Shown: positions 30,130 through 40,699 of the stretch, in pieces
Numbering within the stretch: the first letter of the stretch is position 1
How the letters are laid out: each line of letters opens with the position of its first letter
From: Sperchopsis tessellata
Lineage: Eukaryota > Arthropoda > Insecta > Coleoptera > Hydrophilidae
Direction of reading: 5' to 3'
Assembly: GCA_033557685.1 (NCBI GenBank)
Contig: JAWQRN010000063.1
Coordinates: 1 to 43,009, forward strand
DNA length: 43,009 nucleotides
Made by a program: the position numbers and the translations under genes
The notes under the pieces: generated by a model
Told to the model about the DNA's origin: nothing
What the model saw: only the letters and a program-made list of their open reading frames with translations
Databases searched by the model: none

Positions 30130-31860
30130 AATTATATATATATATTAAAATGATTTACATCTACTAAATAGATATTTCCAACACAACTAAACAATTTACA
30201 ATTTACTTCGAGTCGCCCACATATGAATACAAATTGAATAGAATGTTTCCTGTCTGCCAATAATTTAAAATTTCACGCAATATTTCGGGTTCGTTTTCGT
30301 CTTTTCGATCAATCGATCTTTTTAAAAGATCGATCTTCAATCTTATAATGCACCTTAAACCCAACTCTACAAACGTGACCTTTTTCGCTTAAATAATTAT
30401 TTTATTTTATTTTTGTAGTTTTGTGATAAATTGGAAGTGGTTTAACAAACAAATTTATATCGGTTACAGCTCTCGTTTCATTTTGTAGATCAATATTCAA
30501 CAATTATCTTAATCTTAATCAATCAATTTTTATTCGGGGATCGATCTCCGATGACAATCACAACTTATCTGAATTTTTGCCATATTTTATGTATCTGCAT
30601 TCCATGGATTACATGTAATAATTTGAATAACCATTTTACCTACTTGCTTATTTTCGCACCACAAAAATAATTTTTTTTTTTTACTCATCTCTTCAATCTT
30701 ACTTTTATAATAACATTTTCTCACATTGTACGGTAGCAAAATTATGCATTATATTTTGCATACATATATGAATATATACATTTTTAAAATGAATGCATTA
30801 ATTTAAAACTAGATACATACATATCTTTTGTTTTGTGACCAAACGTCTAAGAACTATTCCCCGAAAGGAAGATATAAGATTGTTTAAAGATTGCAACTGA
30901 AACATTTTTGCTATAGTTTTCCCTATATTGTTGAAATTATTGATACTCTTATCATGTTTCACCGTACAAATAAATTTGCACTTGCTTTAGATTTATCTAT
31001 TGACATTTTTAATATCGCCACTATATATGGCCAATATCTAACAAAATTATGAAACGATATATTTAAATCTTACTATTATTGGCGGAAATTTAAAAGTGTT
31101 TGAAATGACAACTTTTTATCCATACCCCTCACGCTCAAACTGGGTTTTTTCTCCATTTTTTAAACAAAAATACTATTAAATTATAAAATCGACCACAATT
31201 TGATGTGATGTCATAGTCTTAACACCACATATTTTAGGGATCGTTTAAAATAAAAAGCACATTCGTGACCCCGAACTTTCTCTGAAAGACCAATAATATA
31301 ATCTACGTAGTATGAAACAAGATTGCAGGGTATAGCATATTGTTCATGTTGTTACATTGTTTTAGTAATCCAGTGAATATTATATATGCGCAAAACATAT
31401 TTTGGTATGTTATGCGATTGAAAATGGGTACACGTTGGTTTACTTGTAGGGTATCTCGTTGGCAGAAGATAGCAGCATACAAAAATGAAACATGTTGACT
31501 AAACTCATGCCAAACAAAAATAGGTACAGGAACCATATCGTAAATTGGGAATGTTGTATGGGGCCGTCGAGGTTAGAAAGCAGTAGAGGCCAACTCTTAT
31601 CTTCAGCAAAATGTATCAATATGCAAAGAAATATTCGTTAGTATGGTGGACAATGACGAAATGAGAACATCGCCTGTTTATTACCAACTATTATAAGGAT
31701 GCTGATAATTCCCTGGCGTCGATATCATCAAGTTTTATATAAATTTAATGTTGAATTGAAATACTAGATAAACATTTGATTGGGCCATTTTTAATCAAAA
31801 TTTAAATACATACGTTTATTAATAAATTTATCACATTTGGAAAGCACATATTTTAACAAT
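30130..31860. other. AT-rich spacer with two GATC-centred palindromes
   Basis: No gene or transposon was recognised. The palindromes at 30,312-30,334 (ATCGATCTTTT, T, AAAAGATCGAT) and 30,535-30,550 (CGGGGATCGATCTCCG) stand out. Confidence 0.45.
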
Positions 31861-31864
31861 TGAG

Positions 31865-32175
31865 ATTTGACAACACATCAGACGTTTTATTTTCAAAATA
31901 ATGGGAAACCTGTGCATAATTCAGGATTAATTTATGATAAATTGTGTAACTTATTCGAAGATCAGTGGATAGAAAATAACGGACCTGTAGCTTGGCCATC
32001 ATGCTCTCCAGACCTTAATCCTTTGGATGGCCTTAAAAAGAAAATTTATAAACTTTATTGAAATAGTAAAGAACTGTTACTGGAGATAATTAGTAGGAAT
32101 ATGAACGGAGACATAGTAGGCGTGCGATTACAAGTATTATCCGGAGAAGAGAATTATGTCTAAATAAATATGGTG
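31865..32175 (+). pseudogene. DDE_3-type transposase C-terminal fragment
   Basis: The ORF 31,867-32,061 carries FQNNGKPVHNSG (second catalytic motif, normally FQQDGAPPHNS; here D is replaced by N), then LFEDQWIENNGPVAWPSCSP, DLNPLD (third motif). A frame-altered tail with LLLEIISRNM and GEENYV follows. It is a partial copy of the same superfamily as the neighbour at 32.4-33.95 kb. Confidence 0.75.
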
Positions 32176-32589
32176 AAAAGTTTTGAAAAATATTTCTCGA
32201 AATATAAATTGACTATTGTTATGATATTTTTTATTTTAATGTACTGTAAAGCATCATACTTTTGTTCATAAATTCATGTACTTTCATGCGGAAATACTGG
32301 TTGTTTCTTTTGTCCGACTTCCCCCTATAATTCGTTAATTATACCAAATACAAAATACTTAAATTACAAAATTTCTGTAGTTTTTAGATGTGCTTAACTT
32401 AAAAAGAGTTTGAACTGTACATGATGTTCCAGAAAGACGATACAAACTTCAACTTTATTTATTTAAATTTAACACCCTGTATATACTTTTGTATTTGTAA
32501 TTTTAATTAAATTATATCCCTATACATAAATCAAACCGATTTCGAGATATTTACAATCATATGAAAAATTACACATGCGGGAAATATGT

Positions 32590-33285
32590 TTGAGCGTCAG
32601 TTTATCACTTGTTTTAATGTACTTGATACATTAATATATGTCGCAATATTTCTCAATGCAAAGGAATGGGAACTACCTTTTGGCTTCTACAATATATCCG
32701 CGAAAATATTCACCTAAACAAAATAATTTGAGGAACAGGAAAAGTTGAGTATGAGAAAAAGAAAAGGCCATGGACTGTGACCAATGAAGAAAATGTATCA
32801 GTAAGAACGATTAAAAGAATTACGGGAATTAATAAAACCTACAATTTACAACACCTTCAAGAACTGGATCAAGATAAGATTTCTGTCCTTGCGGGCTGCA
32901 AAGAGAGCAAGGGTAAACAGACATAATTTTGATTATTGTGAAATGAAAATCCACATGCAACTAGACGTAGGTGTTTTTTAATAGTTGGGGCGGTATCATT
33001 GAAAACCATTTGACAACAATTTGACAGAATAAAACTATTTAATTTTTTGCAACACGATTTACATGAATTTTTGGAAAACTTGCGTTTGGCAACCTTGCAC
33101 AGCCTATGGTTACAGCAAGATGGAACTCCTGTTCACTACTACCCTTCTGTAATAGATTACTTAAACAATAAATATCACAATAGATGGATTGGTCGGGGAT
33201 GACTAGTTCAGTGGAAACTTAGGCCACCTATTCCAACAAAGTTAGGTTTCTTTTTGTGAGGGTTTATTAATAATAACTAAAGATG
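32590..33285 (+). pseudogene. Transposase relic inside the long-TIR element
   Basis: Readable parts: RTGKVEYEKKKRPWTVTNEE-like linker, VRTIKRITGINKTY-like HTH, then FDNNLTEQNYL-like sequence, FLENLRLATLHSLWLQQDGT and PVHYYPSVIDYLNNKYHNRW (second catalytic Asp in QQDGT). The third motif is degraded. Multiple frameshifts are present, so it is inactive. Confidence 0.65.
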
Positions 33286-33289
33286 ACAT

Positions 33290-33660
33290 GAAGATAAGCA
33301 TAATAAATTCGTTTCGTTTGTGAAGTTAGCTAAAGTTACCGGCTCTTTTTGTAGGCGACTGCAAACTTGTTTAAGAGAAAACGGTGGTTACGTAGAGAAC
33401 GTGTTTTATTTCTAATACTTGTTTATTTTTGTAGTGTATTTATTTATTGTGTATTTGTTTGTGTCATATTAATAAACAGTTAAAAAAACGTATATTATTT
33501 AGAGAAAAACTAAAACTATTATTGTTTTCAATGGCAAACTTTACTATTTATTCTTAAAAAGTGAAAAAAATACATGTTATTAACTAAGGTTAAGGAGTTT
33601 TAAAAGTAGAAAGTAATAAGGGTAAAAATTATTATGTTGTTATACTTCACTACATTGTCA
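33290..33660. other. Non-coding interior of the long-TIR transposon
   Basis: AT-rich, no ORF. Confidence 0.35.
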
Positions 33661-34385
33661 CCTCCAAAACAAACACCCCTGTACAATACAATACATATCC
33701 GAGTGTGCTAAAGAGGCGTAACTTAAGCAAAAATGTTCAGAACATTATTTCTTAATCTAATAAAATAAAAAAGAAATTGACGTACAAATTTATTCCCACT
33801 TGTGTATTTTTTTTTTCGTAGAATTGTAAATATCTCGAAATCGGTGCCATATACATTCGATGTATAATACCATCAGAAATTCAAATGATAACTATATACA
33901 GGTGTACAATTTATAGAAATAATGTTGAAGTTTTTACCGCATTTTCGGAACATAGTTTAAAATATTTTATTTCTATCTGCTATCATTTCCGGTGAAACGA
34001 GAAGTATAAGGATATATCATTAAATGCATTAGAAAAAGCAAAACAATTTTACTTCGAGAAAAAATCCTTTTGTCCTTATACATTCATGATTATGCTTTTT
34101 TGTCTTTTTTCTCCTCATATTTTCAAAATCTTGTTTTTCAATCGTCCTTCTTTCATGTTTTCCTCATAGATTTTCTTAAATGTTCGTTCATCACCCATAC
34201 GTTTGTGTCCAAAGCCCATGCTACATGGTTGCCAACAATTATTGATTCGTTTCAAAGGTTAATTCTAGTAGATTTACTTCCAGGACAAAATTGTACAAAA
34301 GCCACTTTGTGTCACTTGTTTAAGCCCTTTGACTTTTTGAAGGCCCAGTAACTCTAGTTATTATTCCAATAATAGAAGTAAGCAG

Positions 34386-34450
34386 GTAAGGTGTTTCCGA
34401 CGTTTCGTCCACTGTTTTAAGGGTGCTGTTAGTTCAACGAATGAACTCAA
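34386..34450 (-). repeat. PLE-type terminus with degenerate hammerhead core
   Basis: The minus strand reads CAGCACCCTTAAAACAGTGG, ACGAAACGTCGGAAACACC. The GACGAAACGTCGG block is the conserved 3' half of hammerhead-like termini, but the CUGANGA half is mutated (CTAACAG). Confidence 0.5.
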
Positions 34451-34504
34451 CACACTTACCGTGTTAAGTTTATTCTGTGTAACATAATTCCACTTTTCAT
34501 TGCC

Positions 34505-34572
34505 TCTTTACGGTTTCGATCCGGAAATACATTATATTATAGATAAGAATCGTGGAAGTCTTACTACATTTA
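34505..34572 (+). repeat. PLE terminal repeat fragment
   Basis: GTTTCGATCCGGAAATACAT then AATCGTGGAAGTCTTACTAC, as at 10.5 and 15.4 kb, immediately followed by the R1-type LINE. Confidence 0.5.
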
Positions 34573-34589
34573 CGAATATAAACAAGTGA

Positions 34590-36710
34590 TTATTTTGTAT
34601 TCTAGGTATCTCTAGAGAAAGGCATGCGAAGCCTCTATGCTGAAGAAGAGATCCTTATTGGGAAGAAAAGAGGTCTAGTTAACAGAGGAGATTGAGGAGC
34701 TTAGGCGAGAGGTAGTAAATACCAGAAGAAGATATCACCGGCAGGAGAATGCCGAACACTCCTGTGCTAGCGAAGACTTATATAATACCACAAAGAAGTA
34801 GCCGAAATTAGTGCTATCCAGTGTTAAAAGAGATGCGTGGATGAGTCTTTGTGAGGATATAGACCGGAATGTGTGCGGAGAGAGATACTAAATAACGGTA
34901 AAGAGATTCATAGCGACTTCTCCACCTCTGATTCCTTTGGAAAGAGTGGGAGAGGTGGCGGATATTCTTTTTCTGGCTAATGATGCGTTGGATTTGGTGC
35001 AGCCGCAGACGGAGGAAGTTCCTCCAATCGCGGAGGATAGCTCAGGGCGGCTGGTAGTCGGATAAAGTGCGGGGTGGTCTCGGGACCAGACGGAGTACTA
35101 CTAGACACCATTAAAATACTGACCGAAGAGCAATCAGAATATGTGTTCTGAGTCATGAACGAGATCGTAGCGATAAGGATATTTCCGGAAAAGTGGAAGC
35201 CGGCAATTTTGGTGTTTCTGAGGAAAGAGGATAGGCTATTGTCGGTACCGCCAACATTCAGGCCGCTGTGTTTGCTTGACGCAGCAGGAAAACTTCGCAA
35301 ACAGCTGATTGTAGTAAGACTAAAGGGCTAATGTGATGGACTCTCTGACAGACAGTTCAGGTTTAGAGGCTATATTGGGCATTGCGGACGAAGCGAAAAA
35401 GGGCACATGTAGAACAAGATAGATGTGTGCACTAGTGACATAGGACGTTAAGAACGCATTTAATTTCGCCTCTTGGCAGAATATTATGGAGGATCTCACG
35501 AGGAAAGGATTTGCTCCATACATCTTGCGGTTAATAAGGAGTTATTTTAATGAGTGGTGTGTGATCCTTGAGGAGCGTATTGAAGTGCGTATAGAAGTCC
35601 CCAAGGGTTCGGTGATGGGTCTGACGAGGTGGAACGTGCACTATAATGAGGTGCTTGAGAGGCCCCAATCTGAGGGCATAACCCTTATAGGTTTCGTAGA
35701 CAATTTGGCTGTGGTGGCAGCGGTCAGGACAGAGGCCGAACTGGTGGAAAATGCAATTAAAGCGCTGGCTGACATCGGGGAGTGAACGGAAAGAAAACAA
35801 TTGTGCCTGCCCTGGAGAATACCAAATCGGTTATGCTTAACGGGAGGAGAGAGTTTGGGCCAATAATGTTCGAGGTAGCTGGAGTTAATGTACAGCCGAA
35901 TATGAATCTCAAATATTTGCGATATGGACTCGATGACAAACTTTGCTCCGCATAGTGGCAGCAAGGGTGGAAGGGCTGTGTCAGCGCTTGGAAGACTTAT
36001 GCCCAATACTGGGGTCCGAAGGTAGGCAAACGTTGTGTTGAGCTCAGTTTCTCATTGAAGATGTTGTATGGTGCCGAGATTTGGGCGGAGGCACTGGCAA
36101 TTGCGCGCACTAGGAGAGATCAGGAGACTTAACAGAAAGGGATGGCCATTCGCCCGTCAAACTGTAATAAGGGAGGCAGTCCTGATGATAGTCGGTATCC
36201 AGGATGTGAGGATACGGTTATGGAAATGCAGCAAAACCATGAAGGGCCGATGACCCAACGCAAAGCGCGGATTGCAAGCATGCCAGACCAAATGGGAATC
36301 AACAGAGAATGGGCGATGGACCAAAAGGCCGATATCGGAAGTGAAACCATGGGTAGAAAGAGCATGCGTAGATGTAGATTTCCTTATGATGCAGGTGCTG
36401 TCGGGGTACGAAAGTTTCCGAGAGTACTTGCTAAGAATGAAAAACTGTACTGCTATTGCGTTTGTTTACTCCGTGATGGTAGATACAGCAGAATACACGA
36501 TTGTTGTTTGTCCAAAATAACTGCAGATAATGAACTGGGGGCGCTCATGTTACCAGAGACTATAATCAATATTATGGTGTCTGAAATGAGAGGAAGAATG
36601 AAGACAGCAGAGACGAGATGCAGTGGACTACCCGAATCCTTAATCACACTGTGGATATCGGATGTAGGGACAACCAGTGAACTGAAGGCAAACGGAAATG
36701 TGATTCTCAT
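34590..36710 (+). pseudogene. R1-clade non-LTR retrotransposon ORF2 relic (RT to C-terminus)
   Basis: This segment has higher GC than its surroundings and reads on the plus strand in all three frames. In order: a linker region, GLGTRRSTTRHH / GPDGVLLDTIKILTEEQ (start of RT), FPEKWKPAILVFLRKE, ATFRPLCLLDAAGKL, LSDRQFRFRG, VTYDVKNAFNFASWQ-like (active-site block with the Asp), MEDLTRKGFAPYILRLIRSY, VPKGSVMGLTRWNVHYNEVL, LIGFVDNLAVVA (normally FADDLAVV; here FVDN), then a C-terminal part with VLMIVGI, WTKRPISEVKPWVERACVDV and LSGYESFREYLLRM. The AFR-YLLRM zinc-knuckle region is typical of R1/TRAS-like LINEs. The many stops make it inactive. Confidence 0.78.
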
Positions 36711-36799
36711 ATATATATAAAGACAAAACTTGGATCTACACTCTCGACCAAAATACAATCGTTGACTAAAACACCATGCTTTTGTCTGTTTATTCATTC

Positions 36800-38410
36800 A
36801 CTCTTACAAATATTTTATACGGATCATGCTCTGACTCTGTACTGTTTCGGCGGCATACCGCTAGAAATGCAGCTTCTCGAAACTACATTCGAACAAAATT
36901 ATTCGTATTGATACATATTAATTAATTGTATTGTATTATTTCTAAATTTTACTCGACTAGAAGTCGATACTTTTAACTGTCAAAATGGTACACAATTAAA
37001 ACGTGAAGATTTAAAGAAACGTGATTAAAAGTGTTTCAAGACCTGTTATACAATTTCTAATGTCTTGGTTTGTTTCGCTTTTATGTCGTTTTGCGTTAAA
37101 TGTAGTTTTTCCGTTGCATTGCTTGGAAATTCGCAATTAATTTGATTCATATGCACCCATACGGCTGCTGATAATTATTTTTGCAGGTTCCGAACACCAT
37201 ACTGATAATATTCTAAACCAAACGACTATATAGGATATTTCGATACTTTCTCATGTCTTCATTTGTTTGTTCAGATACTAGCTCTTTGTTGTTTTACTCA
37301 ATGGCTAAATAAACTAAAATATTCGCATTACTTTAATAATAATATTTCCCTTCGCCGGGTTTGCAGACTTGTTTGGGTTTACTTTTTAAAGTGATTTGTA
37401 AACAAATTTTTCCTGGAGTTAAATTTTCTATTGTAGGCAGCAAATATTTAGTATTAATATTAGTGTTTAATGAGCAAGACAAGTAATAGCGGTGAAAATC
37501 TTGATCACATGTAAATTACTTAGGTTGGGGTTATGCTTCCTATTGAAAATGTGTAAACCAATTTGGGCATTTAAAGTATGAGAGCGTATTTTTTAGGTTA
37601 CCTACCGTCTGAAAAATACGCATTCAACATTAACAACTTTTTATATTTCTGCATAATTGTCTTCGCGACTTACGCACTCATTTTTTTCTTTGCATTATAC
37701 TCAGAAAAAAATCCATCGGTATCTTTTTAAAATGTTGTTCAATCTAAAACAGTATTACTTTATTTTACAGAGAAAATAAAATATTGTAATCGTGAACATT
37801 TTCGACTTAGAAGTTTTTCTGAATTATCGTACTCTAGCGCCCAAACGGTTGGAGCTATAAAAACAAAAATTAGTATATAAGCTTTTAGCGATAGTTGCGA
37901 GATTTTAGTAAATTGTGTTCTTTCTGCATGTCTGTATAACTGTTCTTTGCTACCGCCCAAAAGGTCTGAGAGAGTAATATTTTGTGTAATGTAGTGAGCT
38001 ATGAAGACCTAATTTATATATAAGCTGTTAACGTTCATTTTGAGACCTCAATGAACTTTGGATAAAATCGTTCAACCAGACCAATGGTAACTTTTTGTCT
38101 GAAATAAAATTTATTTTATAATTTAAATGTTCTTTAATAGAAACATAAACTATATGCAACAACACAATATACAATGAAACATTTACAAAAGAGGTGAGTG
38201 TAGAAAGATGGAGCTTATGTTCGATTGTGAGGCTATAATTTTTAAACGTTAAATTAATTGCTAGTAAGCCAACGTTTGTGGATCCACTTCACAAAATTTC
38301 TCATCTTATCTCCGCTTACTACATGCATTTTTCAAATCATTTCTTAAGTAGTACATTAGAGATAAAGTGGTAGGATTCAGCTGGTTTGTGCGAATCTGTT
38401 CGAGTTCGAA
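36800..38410. other. AT-rich intergenic DNA, nothing identified
   Basis: No ORF with recognisable motif, no terminal repeats seen. Confidence 0.4.
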
Positions 38411-38419
38411 CACAATTTA

Positions 38420-39040
38420 TGATCAATCTAGTTCTTAATGATAATAACGCAGTAGAGAGAGAGAGAGAGTTCTAATTGATCAGGTTTAGTCATATAAATA
38501 TCTCGGCCATGGATTATATTTTAGTAGAGAGAATCAAATACCTGAAATTGGGAGAAGGATGGTGCTGGCGTGGGTTGCTTTTGGCAGGCTAAAATACGCG
38601 GTTAAAGCAGATCTCCCTATATGCCTCAAAGGAAAGGTCTACTGCTAATGTGTAATCCCAGTTATGATGTTTGGAGCAGAAACTCTTAACAGTAACGCAG
38701 TGGTCCGCTGACAAGACGCGAAGTTGTACAATGCGCAATAGAAAGTTCATTGTTAGAATTATCTCTGCATGATAACAGTTCCAAATCAAGTTATAGGTTA
38801 CAAAACTTTGATTACAATTGTAGTAGAAATAGTGTACTTTAAAATAAACTGGGCTGGCCTCGTGGTTAGAATGACGGATGGAATATGGAGATAAAACGCC
38901 GAGGACACCCGACAACCAGATAGACATACGACATCAAACGCATCAGCACTAACCGCATGCAGGAGGCACAAGTGTGGAAAGAGTTAAAGGAGGCCTATGT
39001 TCAGCAGTGGATAACGGTGGCTGGTAAATGATGTTGATGA
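38420..39040 (+). pseudogene. LINE C-terminal region (RTE/BovB-like)
   Basis: Translation contains RRMVLAWVAFGRLKYAVKAD, LPICLKGKVYC, CVIPVMMFGAETL (the N..VLPVMTYGAETW block), KINWAGLVVRMTDGIW (the W.GHIARR.D.RW block) and, near the end, WKELKEAYVQQW in a shifted frame. This is the thumb/C-terminal tail of a LINE reverse transcriptase. Upstream RT is absent and stops are present. A (GA)n tract sits at 38,455-38,469. Confidence 0.7.
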
Positions 39041-39131
39041 TTGAAGCAGTAGGAAAAATATCACTAAATTTAAACGCACTACTAACCAGAAATTTAAGCA
39101 TCGTAAGAGTCGAAACATAAAGAAAACTGTT

Positions 39132-39380
39132 TTGACATTTTATATTCTTAAAGAAAACCGAAGCACCTTCGAAAAGAATACTAACGAAACTATTATATCC
39201 AATCCTTTTAAAATTATTGACTTTAGAGAAAATCAAATATTCGGAAATCTTCCTCGCGAAAAACTATTAGATAAAATTAACAAAATAAAAACTATTACAC
39301 AAATATTCTGGAACCCGAGCCTAGATGTTGTGATCCATTGGAAAGTGCCGGAAGAAAAATTATTTAAGAATATTTTTTAA
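39132..39380 (+). CDS. Unrecognised 82-codon ORF
   Basis: The ORF starts MTFYILKENRSTFEKNTNET and includes KIIDFRENQIFGNLPREKLL and ITQIFWNPSLDVVIHWKV. Amino-acid usage is more protein-like than most small ORFs here, but I recognise no family. It lies between a LINE tail and PLE-type repeats, so it is probably part of a retroelement or a degraded gene fragment. Confidence 0.25.
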   Translation: MTFYILKENRSTFEKNTNETIISNPFKIIDFRENQIFGNLPREKLLDKINKIKTITQIFWNPSLDVVIHWKVPEEKLFKNIF

Positions 39381-39952
39381 TTATCAGGTTAACATCAATG
39401 TTTATATTTTCCATATCACGAATACGTTGGATTTTTGTTGTTCTTGACTCGTAGTAATGCTAAGGCGAACCGGTTTTTAAATTTTAGGAATTCCACCTTT
39501 GAAAGTATACGTTTGCTTTCTTTGGTTATTATAGTTTTTCTTGTTCCGCAAAAGAAAGTCGTGGGGGCAAATTTAGACTTCCTACTGTTGTTACCATCAG
39601 TTTTGGCCCTAAAAATTATGTTTTAACATTTTTTTGGAAGTGGAGAGCTCTAATGCACCCATTGTATAGATTTACGTTTAGTGGAAGGGAATTATTCGAG
39701 AAAACATTTCTTACGCTATCCAGCGGAGCCAAATTTTTTTGAAAATACTTTTCATTTCAGTTATTGCTAAGGTGTATCGTCATGCATAATTTTCAGAACA
39801 CTTGCTTCCAATATACTGAATGCATTGACAAAAATAGAGATCATCATACACAGATCTGGCAGTACGAAATTATGTTATTTTTTTAAGTTAGGCGACAATA
39901 ATAAACAATATATTCTTGTTTACCGGGAGGTAACCATGTATTGGCGTTTCTT

Positions 39953-39999
39953 CTTGTCGGCGTTTCGACCACCGTTGCAGGGGACATTATCAAGACAAG
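39953..39999 (-). ncRNA. Degenerate hammerhead-like motif
   Basis: On the minus strand, CTTGTC (39,999-39,994) pairs with GACAAG (39,958-39,953) as a 6-bp stem I. Inside are TTGATAA (for CTGATGA), a stem-loop TGTCCCC..GGTGGTC and an exact GAAACG. The UH cleavage dinucleotide is missing (CGCC precedes the second stem strand), so it is unlikely to be active. Confidence 0.35.
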
Positions 40000-40194
40000 T
40001 AGCTCTCAAGAGTGCTGTGTATCGTCTGAATAGAAATCACTGATCCGCCGAGTCTTATATTATTTTTCTTATAAGCTAGGATGTGGTGAAGGATTTTGAC
40101 GAAAGGACAATGGGGATTTTTTCGGCTGGCCGTAGTTGCGTAATGTTAATTCCAAGAAGTCGCAAGGGTTTATTTGTCATCACGATTTCCATTA

Positions 40195-40304
40195 ATGTAT
40201 TATTTTAATATTTCATAAATTCAAATATCGAGCAAACCGGCCAAGTCAATATATTAATACAGAAATGAACTACGCTTCGAAAAATGATGGGAAACAAACA
40301 GAAT
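40195..40304 (-). repeat. Fold-back repeat, left arm
   Basis: The reverse complement of 40,195-40,304 matches 40,585-40,695, including ATTCTGTTTGTTTCCC, CATTTCTGTATTAATATATT and GACTTGGCCGGTTTGCT. The arm is about 110 bp and the spacer about 280 bp. Confidence 0.85.
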
Positions 40305-40305
40305 T

Positions 40306-40349
40306 GCAGTGTACACGTGTTTCTGTCATTAAGACGTCATCAGCACTGC
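40306..40349 (-). ncRNA. Minimal type I hammerhead ribozyme
   Basis: Minus-strand order: stem I GCAGTG (40,349-40,344); core CTGATGA (40,343-40,337); stem II hairpin CGTCTTAATGACA (40,336-40,324; GTC/GAC pairs round a 5-nt loop); core GAAA (40,323-40,320); very short stem III CACGTG (40,319-40,314); TA (40,313-40,312, the UH site, predicted cut after the A); stem I return strand CACTGC (40,311-40,306). All invariant core bases are present and stem I is six perfect pairs. Very short stem III is characteristic of the hammerheads reported in Penelope-like elements and animal retrozymes (established knowledge). A TATA-like tract lies about 50 nt upstream. Confidence 0.82.
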
Positions 40350-40584
40350 TCTTTATAGCAATTAGCTGTTTTCCACGTACGAATACATATTTCACCTTTT
40401 GTATATATGCTTTGAGATCGCGAGTGAGCATATTGTGAGAGGTATCACAATGTTTCAATGTTGCGATTGAATAATCATCACGCTAATTGGATATTAATCT
40501 ACACTAAATTGCCATTTTTGTATTAGAATAAGAATTTATTCCTTCCTTGACCGTACATAAATGTATTATTTTAATATTTGATAC

Positions 40585-40695
40585 ATTCTGTTTGTTTCCC
40601 TTCATTTTGCGAAGAGTTGCTCATTTCTGTATTAATATATTGACTTGGCCGGTTTGCTTGATATTTGAATTTATCAAATACTAAAATAACGATTT
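40585..40695 (+). repeat. Fold-back repeat, right arm
   Basis: This is the inverted partner of 40,195-40,304. The hammerhead sequence does not continue into this arm; the bases before ATTCTGTTTG differ (TTTGATAC). Confidence 0.85.
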
Positions 40696-40699
40696 CCAT

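Larger units (their letters stand above)
32424..33953 (+). mobile_element. DDE_3-type DNA transposon with long terminal inverted repeats
   Basis: The left end TGTTCCAGAAAGACG...AACTTCAACTTTATTT and the right end (reverse complement TGTTCCGAAAATGCGG, AAACTTCAACATTATTT) match. So do ACACCCTGTATATA / ACACCTGTATATA and, further in, CCGATTTCGAGATATTTACA on both sides. The TIR homology spans about 150 bp per end. The element is about 1.53 kb and holds one decayed transposase in the plus direction. Confidence 0.8.

Noticed and set aside
31303..31560. Minus-strand ORF with hydrophobic FLYLFLFGMSLVNMFHF in one frame, reminiscent of an insect chemoreceptor segment
   Set aside because: The two open frames overlap, no flanking exons or conserved receptor C-terminal motif were found, and the match rests on hydrophobicity only.
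34977..36365. Several minus-strand ORFs of 60-121 codons
   Set aside because: They are shadows of the GC-richer R1-type LINE reading on the plus strand.
38455..38469. (GA)n tract as a possible GAGA-factor element
   Set aside because: Only about seven repeats within a LINE relic, with no promoter context.
40270..40458. 62-codon minus-strand ORF spanning the hammerhead
   Set aside because: The same bases form a consensus ribozyme within a repeat, and the reading frame has no recognised domain.
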